Positions 22,487 through 34,524 of a stretch of DNA of 64,000 bases are shown here, piece after piece. A program made the translations under genes and the position numbers. A model generated the notes under the pieces. It was not told the DNA's origin and ran no database searches. It saw only the letters and a list, made by a program, of their open reading frames with translations. Numbering within the stretch: the stretch's first letter is position 1; every line of letters begins with the position of its first letter. Source of the stretch: Serilophus lunatus (lineage: Eukaryota > Chordata > Aves > Passeriformes > Eurylaimidae); NCBI GenBank assembly GCA_013399895.1, contig VXBA01006131.1, forward strand, positions 297,933-361,932. Direction: 5' to 3'.

Positions 22487-24098
22487 CCACTTCTAGTTCT
22501 CTCAGGAAATGGAGTCTGCCTAATCCATATTATCAGAGTTTGATATAAAGTGCCACATAAGTCTTCTAAAGCTCTCTTCTGTTTCTTTTCACACCACTAT
22601 GATGACAGCAAGTCATCACTCCAAGGATCTTACATATTCTTCATGCTCTAGATCTCCCTGTCTAAATATATTAGGGATAGATGGATGCTTTCCCTCAACT
22701 TTTTTTCAGTTCGGGCCCATTTGGTCCTCCCTCATGGAATTGAAAAACTGGCATTGTTTCTCAGATCCTCCATGCTTTCTTTTGAACAGATCTTATTAGA
22801 GAGTGAGTTAAGTGCACTATGGAATTCATGAAGCAGATTTTACTTTTGGGACCAAGTAGGTAGAAAGGCATCATAAAGTAATTGCATTTCCTAACAAGTT
22901 GAAGAAAAAAGATAGATGAACAGTATTTTCTAAGCAAAAGACTACAAATTTCTAGAATTTCTAAAAAAGAAAAAAACTTAAAAGAAGTTTGAGTTTACTG
23001 TTGTTAGTTATAGAGTTTACTAATTAAATAAAATGAATCATCATAGAAACACGTTTCACTTGTTGAAAATTCAGACAACTCAGAGACACTGGCACAGTGT
23101 TATTTCAGTATCATATATGTATTGTAATATGAGCCTTGAGTACATGACTACATACCACCTCTCTGTGAATGTCTGTTTCCAGTCATCTTAGTACATCTTT
23201 TTCATCTTCAGGCTCAATGTCTTATTTGTAGCCTCAGTTTATCTGCTGGACCTGCCTCTGTCCTAGCTACTCTTAGATACATGTCCATGCCCCTTCCTGT
23301 ACGCTGAACATATAGGTCAATATTATTGTCCCTGTTGCTTCTAAACTTCAGAAATTTATATTCACTTTCTAAATACTATTTTCTTCCTTTATTTAGAGAC
23401 ACAACAAAAGTGAGTTCCTCTTAAAAAAAATGACATGATCAGAGAGGACAAATATTTCCATATACACAGTTGAAGCAAGAAGTGATCACATAACTGATGG
23501 ATTAATAACTCTAAATTCTATACTAAATGCAAAAATCTATATTAATTCTATATTAAGTATGCACCATTAAAATTTCAAAGTCAGCTAAATTCAAAGGTTA
23601 AGAGTTTCACGCATTAAGAGCAATTTCTGAAAGCAGTATAGATTATAAATTTAATAGAAAATGGCATCAAAAATGAAACATGCGGAATGGACTCTAACAG
23701 AGAATATATGGAATATGTGGGATAATAAGCTAAATAAATCAAGTAAGAAAGTAATTACATTGAAAAGTCACTATTTTTTAGAAACAATAAAATATTCTAA
23801 GCAGTTGAAAGTATAAAAAGTTAAAAACAAATTAGTATTACAAAAAAATCGTGCAAATAATTTCTTTTCATTCTCTAACAATGGAAATATGTGACTACAT
23901 GTAAATCATCCTTATGAACTTTTCAGAAACATTTTACTTAAGTGAAAGTCTTCAAGATACAAAAGTAATTATCCTATCAGCTGAAATCATAAATTAAAAA
24001 ATGCAGCAATCTCAAAGCTGAAACCTTCTTAGTATTTTCCTCTTTACGAAAAAAATAATAAAATTTAAATGTACTGCTAGTTTTACATGTAACTATGC

Positions 24099-24121
24099 AT
24101 ATATATATATATATATATATT
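24099..24121 (+). repeat. (AT)n microsatellite
   Basis: About eleven perfect AT units. Confidence 0.9.
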
Positions 24122-26973
24122 AGTTTTAATATTATGGCACTGTGACTGCTCTCATAATAGAGAACATATGTCAGATTTTCCTCCAGTAGGCAGTAGAATT
24201 ACAATACGTGATGCTCCAATTTGTTCAAATCTTGATTTATGTTTAGATTAAGTAATTATTGCTAACGCTTGACTCATGATATTTTTTTATGAAGTCAGGC
24301 CATTTTGGTAAGAAAAGTTTAACATATACTGTATTTTAAAGTGCAAATATTAATGAAATACTAATGCGAACCGAAATCAAACATCACTGAACAAATGCAG
24401 TAAAGATTTTGTGACACTCCTGTGACACTCGCCCCCTCCCCCCACCTTTTTTGTAGTATCATAGATGCCATAAATAGATTCTTAATCTATATGTAAATTA
24501 GATTACTTCTTGCTAGGAAACAGCATTAAATAACTGTTGGAATGTTTTCTTTTAAACAGTATTTCTGTGCCTGTTAAAATGATGGTTTTTGTTCATGATC
24601 TGTGAAACACAAGACAAAACTTTCTCATTCTGGTTAGTTTAGTTTGAAATTTCTCATGGCATTCATAATGGGGGATAACTATAGATCTGTGGTCTCTGAA
24701 TCTTCCTAATGAACCCATGCTTGCCTCTATTTCAAGACACATCTGAAATTTCTGCAGTCTTGCCTTAACATCTACTTTTAGAAATACATGGACTCTTTTG
24801 CAACATCAATGGCATCACTGCTGTACTTCACTGATATTTCATAAGCTGTTTTTATAGTGATGAACAGATTTATAACTGCAGAAGCACAGGGCAAGGAATA
24901 AATTATAATCCATCCTTTATACTGTGAAGAGAGCTGTCTCTCCCTGCTGCATTAACTGCCTCCAGCTTGCTTTTCAAACTGTCATCAGTATTGACCAGGT
25001 CAACCTCTTTAACTTTCCTCATGTATAAAGCCAGTTAACAATTGTTTTCTGAGCTGATATCACCTTCGAGCATCCTGAACCAAAGGTGCAAAAAGGAAGT
25101 AAAGTCATTAACTGTTCACCAGTCCTCCTGGTGAATGGACAATTGAATCATCTAGTGACTTGGAGCCACTCAAAAATACTGAATCACATCATTATAAAGT
25201 TCCTCTTGATTCCCTGTTTTTCAGCACATGAAAAAAGATAAATGTTGTCAGCTACAACCAAGCAGATGTAATCTAATCCTTCCCTGTCTGGATGGTGATT
25301 TCAGGTAGATTTCACCCCTAGACAGACATTTCTGTTACTTACAGATAAATCGGATGTACTGAGCTCAGCTTCTGAAAACTGAGTATTTTCCTTCCTACTG
25401 TGGGAGCCTCTGTCAGCATTCAGAACCTCTATGGGTCACATCCAAGCCAATGTGTTTGCTCTTTAAGTATTTGGAAAATATCCCCACACAGGCAATCCTG
25501 TAAGTTTTAGTCTGGAGGTTCTGGCTAATATTTTTTAGAGAACAAAATATTTATATATTAGTTGCATTCAGTCATTCACACTGAAATGTTAACAGAAAAG
25601 AACTAGGTTTTTTAGAACTGTAAATCAAATATGATAGATAAGAGAGACTACAAATGGACTGCAAGAAAAAAATAGATACAGTAGCGGTTTCGCAAATTTC
25701 CAAAGGTAAACAGGGCTGGATTTTTAAGCACTAGGAAAAAACAACAAACAAGCAAACAAATGACAAAAAAAGGGCCAAATCACACCCCACACCACCACCT
25801 CAAAACAAAATCTGCCAAAATCTGTCAAAAAGAGGACTGCAAAAATAAATAAATAGATCCATCCCTTTATGTTTTTTAAATTTAATTTATATTGCAATAT
25901 AATTTTAATGTGAAATGTGTTTTCCCGTTTATATATATGCATTTGCAAGAATGCAACAAACATATCTATATAAGATATAATTTAATCTGCCAGCTATTTC
26001 TAAACTTATCCTTCTTTATATTTAAAAATTATCAGCAAGAACCTGCATGTGTGCCCTTAACTGATTGTTACTCAGCACTGACAGTTTGCCTGCACAAACG
26101 CAGTTTGAAGATGACCTGTATTACTTTTCCAATGCCACCAACATGCCACGCTTCCAGAAACCCTCCTTTACCTATTCATTTTAAACAGTAATATCTCAAA
26201 AGGCAGGGAAACAGACAGAAAAAGCAAAAGATAAAATTAGAAGAGCTTCCTTAAATTCATACATAAATATTTTAACAACATTTTTATTTAAACTCTGGGA
26301 AGTTTTCCATTTATAGCGTAAGGCTTCAGTATTAAGAGAGAAAGTTAAGAAGATATCACGACACACTTGTAAGGAAAATCGCTAGCCTTGGATGACACTT
26401 GTGGCCAAGCAAAGAAGTAAAATTGATAGATGTGCCAATGCTTACTGAAAATAACCTTTCTGAACACAATGATAACTCTTAAATAGGGTCATGGTGAGAA
26501 ATACAAAAATTTTACAATAGATGGTGCCTTTTTGGAGCCATATATTTCCATTCTGTAGTTTGTTGTAAGTTTTTTCTCCAATACATCTAAAAGTTGTCTA
26601 TTTTATTCTACTCTTCCTTCCTCCAAACACAAAGATATGTAGAATATAAGATATACAGAAAATTAGGAATATAAAGTTTTCAAGATTTCAGCTTTCTTTG
26701 TGAATTACAAAGGTGAAAAATATAGATATGTTTCATTTGTATAGAATTGAGAGAAATACTTTCTCTTTTGAATAACCATTACCTCTTTTTGAAGGAGGAC
26801 ATAGACAATTTAGTTATTATGTTAGTTATTTGGTCCAGATAAAGAAATAAACAAGCTTTCTTATATAAATGTTTGCTTACTAATGACATCACCTCGCTTA
26901 AAATATGACATGCAATGATTTAAAATGGCTTTTATTATAAATGTAAATAATCTTACATGTCTTGAATGAATTT

Positions 26974-26978
26974 TCTAA
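26974..26978 (+). repeat. Probable target site duplication, left
   Basis: TCTAA, one base different from TCTAC at 28013-28017. Confidence 0.55.
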
Positions 26979-27129
26979 TGTATTGGGCTTTCTGTGACCA
27001 GGTTTTGGTAGCAGTGGGGAGGGGCTGAAGGGGAGGCTTCTTCGAGAAACTGCTGGAAGTTTTCCCCGTGTCCATCAGAGCCAATGCCAGCCACCTCCAG
27101 GCTGGCCCCGCTGCTGACCAAGTCCAGGC

Positions 27130-27173
27130 CAATCAGTAGTTAAAGGAACGCCCCTGTGATAACATATTTAAGA
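27130..27173 (+). promoter_or_regulatory. LTR C2 CCAAT and TATA elements
   Basis: CCAATCAG and CATATTTAAG, similarly spaced to those in the copy at 9893-9936. Confidence 0.55.
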
Positions 27174-27817
27174 AGGAAAAGGAGGGGGAGCAGGTTGCCA
27201 GAGTTAAGATCCAGCTGCAGCCTGTGGTGAAGACCATGGTGAAGCAGCTGTGCCCCAGCAGCCCATGAAGGACCACAGGAGTGCAGAGATCCACCTGTAG
27301 CCCAGGGAGGAGCCCATGGCAGAGCAGGTGGATGCTGGAAGGGAGCTGTGGGCCCTGGGATGCCCATGTTGCAGTAGGGTCCTGGCAGGGAGAGGAATCC
27401 ATGCTGGAGAAGAATTCTCCTGCTAGGACCTGTGGCCTGTGGGGCCCATGCTGGAGCAGCCTGTGCATGAAGGACTGCACCCTGTGGAATGTGACTCAGA
27501 TGGCAGCAGTGTCTGAAGAGCTGATGCCCGTGGGATGGACTCTCAACCAGAGCAGTTCGTGAGAAGGACTGTATCCTGTATGAAAGACTCATGGTGGACC
27601 AGTTTGTGAAGAGCTGTCTCCCATGGGAGGGACCCCATGGGAATGCACTGGAAGGACTCCTCCCTAAACAGTGGCAGGGAACAACAGCTGACTGTAACCC
27701 TCCTCCCTGTCTCCCTGCACCGCTGGGGGAGAGGAGGTTGAACGTGAAGGTGGAGGGAGTGGGGGGGGGAAAGGTGTCTCTTATTGTTTCTCACTCTTAA
27801 ACTCTGATCTTGTTAGT

Positions 27818-27823
27818 AATAAA
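27818..27823 (+). terminator. LTR C2 polyadenylation signal
   Basis: AATAAA about 190 bp before the LTR end, at the same relative place as 10374-10379 in copy 1. Confidence 0.55.
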
Positions 27824-28012
27824 TGTATCTAGTATTCCTACGTGGAGTCTGTTTTGCCTGTGATGGTGATTAGCGAAGAATCTTTCATGGTCCTTATCTC
27901 AACTTGCAAAGCCTTTTGTTATGTTCTCTCTCCTCTGCTGTTAGGCGAGGTGGGGAGTGAGAGAGTGGCTATTAGTGGGTCCCTGGCATTCAGCCCAGGT
28001 TAAACCACTGCA

Positions 28013-28017
28013 TCTAC
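28013..28017 (+). repeat. Probable target site duplication, right
   Basis: TCTAC, one mismatch to 26974-26978. Confidence 0.55.
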
Positions 28018-31000
28018 ACACATGTATTTAATGGAATATATTTAAAAATAATGAGCTACGCATACATAGTGGTATGCCAGCAGAAGAGCAGGACAGCCCT
28101 GCAGATGAAAAATTTTGTTATCTTTACAACAACAGTAGTATGGTATATGTGGTATGTCCACCAAAATGCATCAGTTTATAAATCAAGAATGACCAAAGAC
28201 AATGACATTAAGTTCATAAGACCTCAAATCTAACAGTAATCTTGGAGTGGTCACTGGTTATTTTTATAGTCATTTTATGATGCAAAAATAGCTAAAATGT
28301 TTCAAAGAGCCTAGCTGAACCCCTTTCTAGCTTTCCTGTGTCATCTTAGTCCAAAAATCGTGCCAGGCTACAGTGGCACATTGACAACTTTTCCCAGTCA
28401 CTGGAAAGACTATGTGACCGTGAAGCTCGTGAACATGTTCCAAATCGGAGATCAGCAAATTAAACATCTATCACATTCAGGGTCTAGAGTCCTTCCACTG
28501 CATTGCCCCTCCTCTTCAGAATATTTTCTTCAATTAATACAAAATAATTTACGTTTATTAAAGTTTTCCACTAAGCCACACTTGCTATAATGGATATGAG
28601 AAAAAAGCCCCAGCGTCTTACACATGAAAGATATCTTCAAGTACTATTAATTTTTTGATTACAAATCATTGGTAGAGATTGGACACATATTGCAAGTAAA
28701 ATTTGCTTTCCTTACATGCAAATAGTAGTACAAAAAAAGTGGTCAAACAAGATTTCAATTGCTTTTCAAGGCAAACAATGTTAATGAATATCAGCATATG
28801 AGTATCTGCATTTAATGGAACAATTATATCTTTAAAAATTGCTGGAGAAAAAAACCGAACACACAAAACAGATGAGAATAGTCCAGGACTCTAGCAACTC
28901 CCTTAAGGGAATAGATATTAAAATGAAGCCCGAGTAAGACTATTAATTACTTGGTAATTTCATTAAGTGATTCATGGTATGATTTGATCTTCACAAATTC
29001 CTTAGAGAAAAAATTATGATATTGTTCAGTTTCAGGAAGTGAATGATTTTGATATTGAAAAGACTATTGTTCCATTTCCAAGGCTGGGCTCCTCTGTACA
29101 GATTTTTTTTTTTATTTAGTTCCTTTTCTTTTTATACCTGGTTTAATGTATTGATGTAAAGATTCAGATTTATTCCTTCAATCGAATGGAATTTCTTCTG
29201 CTTTTTTTAATACAATTGTATCCTACTCTTTACAGTAACTTACTAAACAACTTTACTAAATTGCTTAGTTTTGTAAAATAGGAGGAAAGTAAAAGTAATT
29301 AATATATATCTATCTATTATAGAATGGAATTTAATCTGAGATTAAAACTGATTCAACAACAAGTGTGATAGTCAACATTAACCCTTTATTTATGATTAAT
29401 AATAAGATCATTTATAGAAAATGTTCCATTTTTAATGTTTTGATTTTGTGATGATTACTGGGAGTTTTTTCATTTTAACATCCAAACACCCTGAGATATT
29501 AAATTTGGTTGTTATATCAGCCAAATGTTATGAAAAATATATAAATACATAATGGGAAAGATATCCCATTATCATATTTTATAAATTCCTTTTGTATTTA
29601 CAATGCTATTGGAACTGTGTGCGGACATCTTGTCTTTAAAAGTATGCTACTCTATAATATAGTTATTGGGACACAGAAATTTCTTAGAGCTTGTTTGTCA
29701 TGTAACAAAATGAGAAAGATCTCACAAAATGAGAATACTTACATATATTTACCTCTTTTTCTATTTGAAAATTACTTAATCTAGTGATGTTTTGTTGGAA
29801 TTTTCTGTTCTGCTCAACTATTTATACAATTACAAACCCAAAGATGTATATGTTATACAATATAGAAACACTGTCATGTTCACAAATATATTTCCATCTT
29901 TCCCATATATTTTTTGCATGTATCTGATTTTCATTGTTGGCTGCTCCTGCTTGTAGGAGGAAAATTCAAAACATTGTGTGCTTATAGTATTGCCCATTAT
30001 TCATGCTTTGTATGCAATCAAATAATTAGCTACAAAATGAGAAATTTACATAAACTGCAATACCATTCAACAAAAGATGTCACGTAAAAGAGAGCAGTTC
30101 TTGTGAATATGACTCAGAAATGCCATGAAGCCTTGTTTCTGCACCTTTTCATCTGACTTGTTTTTTACTTGCTCATTTACAATGCTCAGAGTGTTTGAAA
30201 CTTAATTTTATACAATGAAGTGTTTCTTTTAGTTTCATAAGCTTTCTTGCAAAAAATAATGAGTCTTCATGTTTTCCAAATAACTGTTGCTTTGTATAGA
30301 ACAAAAAGAAGCCTCATGAACTTTAATGTCCAGAGGCGATTTATGACATGAAGAATTTGTTGGAAATACCAACTTAAAATATTCCATCCCCTTCTTGCAG
30401 TGGTGACAGAAGGTGGAATTACTCATTTTAAAACCTGAATCAGTTTGCTTCTCCCACTTACCTAATGACTCCATTAGTAACTGTTGCCAACAAAATGTGG
30501 CAGATTAAGGAGGCACAAACAGTACGGATGGAATGACAAACAGTAGTGGCATGAAATGGAAAGAAAAATGGGAATATCTTGAACCACAATTACTGGATAT
30601 TTCGGATCACGTGATTGTAACAGAGCATGTTTAATATAGCGAGCAAGTACAAGTATTTGGAGGGTGAGACAGGAAAAAAGCTACTAAGATTTCCTATGAA
30701 TACTTTGATATAAACATAGAATTTGGAAATGCCTGACTTACCCCTCTTTTCTGTATAGTGATGAAGCTGGATAAGCAAACTGTGCTTTTCTACTGGAGTT
30801 CATGGTTCATAAAGCTGTCACTGCTGACACTTGGTTGACAGCACTAGGGAAATGACCTCTCAGCACAACAAGAATGTAGGCTGAATTGCTTTGACTATGG
30901 ACATCTTGGGACCATACTAAATATTTTGTCCAGGAACCGAGTCCTGACAGTTTTAAAACAACTGGAAAAACTACCCTGTGATACAGATCATACTCTACAC

Positions 31001-32195
31001 ATCATTTAGATTACTAATCTCAATTCCATTTAACAAAAACAATGGCAACTGAACTGACAACTGTGTTAACTATTGTTGAAATTATTTTAAATTTTCTGGT
31101 ATTTTGCATAATTAACTGATGGAAAAGCCAAAATTTGATTCTAGAATTAGTTGAATTAATGTTCAGAAAATAATTAATAAATAATGAACTTTATACCTAA
31201 TTTTAGCTTTATTACAAATGAATTTTGGCACATAGAGAATTCTTTGGAAATTTTAAAACCAGTTAAACAAAATCAGAGGGACTTCTACTATCCCTTGAAA
31301 TATAAGTATTTCATATTTTTCATTGCACATATATTAACCCAGAATTGGAGGAATGCTTAAGAAAATATAAATATGCACTGGAAATTTACATCTGTTTATA
31401 GAGGCTAGTATTTTGTTATTAGAATCCTGAATCTCTGTAATATTCAAAATTCACAGTCAGAATATTTTTGTAGTAATTGCTTGTAGAGAATATACACTGA
31501 GTAGAGCTATGAATTTTAATACAGGCCTAAGTATAGTATTGATCTAACAAGGACTGGACATTCCACTGTCCAAGAATCTTGGTCCAAACCTAAACAGCTG
31601 CAGTAAGGAGAAGGGGAACAATCACATAAGGCACTGGAGCAAAAAAGAGCAGTAGTATAATGAAGAAAGTTCTGGAACTGGATTTTAATTGGTCATTAAA
31701 TGATTGAACAGGTGGCTCATCAAATCACACTGAATGTCTGGCAACAGGTTTGCACTTTTGATGGCTGGAAAAGTAGTGTCTTTTTTTGTTTTCTTTTTTA
31801 ACTTCAAAGGAATGGAAGGGAACAGCATAACTTCTAAATCTCACTGCAAATGACTATACTATGAAGCTGAAGTTGTATTTTTTTTTGGTGGAGGTTCAGA
31901 GTGAAATATCTACCAGAACTAGGAATGCAAGGGGCTTGAATTCTGGTAGCCCTTTTACAAACACCTAATTTGACTTTGTATATATATGTGGCTTATTTTT
32001 TATTATCTCAACCAAATCAATTGTAAATAAAAAAAAATATAAGGGAAAAATAGCAATGTCTCAGGTAAATCTGCACTTCTGTGATGATAGTGTATTCCTC
32101 TGATGTAAAACTTGCTCACCATTCCATACTTTATATATGTTCACTCATCTAGGTAAATGTATTTGCTGTTTAAAGTTAAAAACATTATGAAAAAA
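28018..32195. other. Non-coding, nothing recognised
   Basis: AT-rich sequence with no recognised repeat family, RNA gene or exon. All frames are under 80 codons. Confidence 0.5.
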
Positions 32196-32525
32196 TGGAG
32201 CTAGAGGTCATGTCCAGCCTCTCATCCACCAGCACCCTGAAGTCCTTCTCAGCAGTGCTGCTTTCCATCGCTTCATTCCTCTGCCTGTGTCGATACTGGA
32301 AGGCTGCTCCTGCCCAGGTACAGCACTTTGCACTTGGTCTTGTTAAACTGCATTAGATACAGTCCCGTGGGCCCATTTCTTGAACCTGTCTGGGTCCCTC
32401 TGGATGGCATCACATTCTTCAGGTGTGTCAGTTGTACTACTCAGTTTGGTGTCATCTGCAAATTTGCTGAGGGTACACTCAACCCCTTTTACATTAATGA
32501 AGATAATAAAGAAAACTGCTGTATA
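32196..32525 (-). mobile_element. CR1 RT fragment with FADD catalytic block, minus strand
   Basis: Read on the minus strand, the segment gives an NIFIND-like block, then VECTLSKFADDTKLSS, the CR1 form of the reverse-transcriptase catalytic FADD motif, followed by ECDAIQRDPDRFKKWA. Further on it matches the region that continues to the primer-grip part of ORF2. Frameshifts break the frame after about 40 residues, so it is a dead relic. It is cut at both ends and has no 3' tail, so it is an internal fragment. It covers the part of ORF2 that is hidden by the N run at 5356-5695. Confidence 0.8.
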
Positions 32526-34446
32526 TATACTTATCTATACCTATCTGTCCAAATCAAGAGCCAAGCAAAATATAATGAAAAAATAATTATAATTAGCATC
32601 AATAAAATAATCATACAGCTCATTGAGAAGACACTGACACCTAGTTATTGCAGTAACCAGTTTTGAAAGCCTAAGACTTCAAGGCCTGTTTTAAGAATTC
32701 TAAAAGCTAACCTAGGTAACTCTGACTCTAGCAGAGGTTTGAAGTTAGCCTGAAAGGTTTTGTCTTTTACAGCAGCCTGAACAAGCAAAGCCAGAAATAA
32801 ACAAAGAACATCTGCTGAGTGAAAAACACTTCAGAATGTGGCTATACCAAAACAATAGTAAAACTTTCTCAAAATACATCTGTGGTTCTCACAGCAGCTT
32901 GAAGCCTTTCACAGTAGCTTAGAACTTTTGCACAACAACAGCAACTTTCCCTTATCAACAGGTGCTCTGAAAAACATATTTTGCAGAGCTTTTCTTATGC
33001 TTTTCCTGAAAAATAATTCTAGCTGGTGTGAAAATAAAAGTGAAAGTTCCCAAAACCAAAGAAGAAGATCTAATGCTTAGTTTGAACCAGTGGGATGGTT
33101 AAAAACAAATATATCTACCAATAAGGATGTAAAGCGCTTGTTTCAGAAAGATATAAAATGGTTTTCTCTCATTAAAGTGTCTTCCTGCATCAAACTACTG
33201 AATCTATGTTGTTACTACCTCTGCCGGGATTGCAACACGTTATCACTACTGCTTTCCAAAGGTGAGAAAATGCAGCAATGAGTGACAGAGCTCCATCACA
33301 GAAATCCTAAAGTCCTGTGCATCCTGCTTTTCTTTTGAAGTTCACAGAATTGTCCTCTTCCATATTAACAGTATTGAAGTCAGTTTTCCAAAGATCAGAC
33401 AATAAGAGAATGCTCGATATTATATATCTTCTGTATCTTCCTGAATATTGATTTCTTAAAGCTTACATTTCCTCCAGCTTACTTTCTTCTGGGATTGTAG
33501 AGCTATATTCTCATTCTACCCTCAAAACTTGGAACCAGTTTTCATAATCTTGCGGAGAATTTTGCATTTCTACCCAAATGGTTGGCTTAACATTTCCAAA
33601 AATCTCAGAATAAAAATATAATTTTTTTAATTGATTAAAAATTTACACCAAATAAGGAGGAAGAAAATAAAATTCACTCCCATGAAAAATTTTTTGATTG
33701 AGAAGCAGTTTCTACTTCTCAATAAAACTTATATACCTCAAATATGTTTCAGCATTTACTTTCTCAATATTGCCTTCAAAAGTCGTGAAAGTTAGGCACC
33801 CTTCAATGAGCAGCTTAGAAAAACAATGCCTACAACTTTTCTCTAGAGATCCATTACTTAGTCAAATATGGCAATGCGCACAATGCTATAATACACTAAA
33901 TTAGATGCCAGATTGTCCCTATATTTTTTCATATAGCAAATATGTTCTGATTAAATAGTATAACTGCTTAAAGTAGAAGTTTCCATTTTTAATATTTTTA
34001 ATAAGTTCATACAGGAATATGAAAAAATAGGCTTTATTACCTGGTGATTATGCTCACAAAATGTTATTCCTATTCTAATAACTGTTTTCTCATGAAAAGA
34101 ATAAAATAATGTAGTTAACTACAAAGTATTTAATTTCATGATTATTTTGAGAGTCTCAGAAAAAATACATCTGAAACTTAACAGTGCAAATTAAAGGAGA
34201 AGAGCAGTCAGCAAAACTACACAATATTCCTGCCTTGGTTTTGTTATATGGGGTATTGCATTTGGTTTTTTATATGAAGTTCACAAGAGGAAATTACTGG
34301 TAATCTAATATTAGTATTTCACATAATATAATGTATGAAATATCACCAAGGTATCTGAGACGAAGAAAGGAGATTGAATGTAGAAATTTGCCAAATCAGC
34401 TCGTTAGTAGAAAGATATTTCAACACCTCTACAGTATGAAATACAG

Positions 34447-34524
34447 TAGAATAGAATAGAATAGAATAGAATAGAATAGAATAGAATAGAATAGAATAGA
34501 ATAGAATAGAATAGAATAGAATAG
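34447..34524 (+). repeat. (TAGAA)n microsatellite
   Basis: 78 bases, about 15.6 perfect units of TAGAA with no interruption. Length and purity suggest it is likely polymorphic. Confidence 0.95.

Larger units (their letters stand above)
17171..26978. other. Long repeat-poor non-coding stretch
   Basis: AT-rich, with no recognised gene or transposon. It holds simple repeats: poly-A and (AAAAT)n at 18618-18666, an AT-rich block near 20195-20255, a pyrimidine tract at 22431-22486 and (AT)n at 24099-24121. A slightly GC-richer part at about 24900-25500 has no recognised family. Confidence 0.5.
26979..28012 (+). mobile_element. Solo LTR (family C, copy 2), full length
   Basis: The element starts TGTATTGGGCTTTCTG and ends GGTTAAACCACTGCA. 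CCAATCAG (27130-27137), the TATA-like CATATTTAAG (27164-27173) and AATAAA (27818-27823) follow in order, so it is in plus orientation. The middle (about 27300-27640) has degenerate subrepeats of about 45-50 bp built around CATGCTGGAGCAG and GAAGGACTG. The 3' end TTTTGCCTGTGATGGTGATT matches the copy at 9766-10568 closely. Both frames through the middle are open for up to 150 codons with no retroviral domain. No internal viral genes adjoin it. Its 5-bp flanks differ by one base. Confidence 0.9.

Noticed and set aside
27140..27592. Minus-strand 150-codon frame
   Set aside because: It lies inside the solo LTR at 26979-28012 and is antisense to its subrepeats. No retroviral domain.
9766..28012. 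Full-length provirus between the two plus-strand family C LTRs
   Set aside because: They lie more than 16 kb apart, each has its own target duplication, and the sequence between them has no gag, pol or env and contains other insertions.
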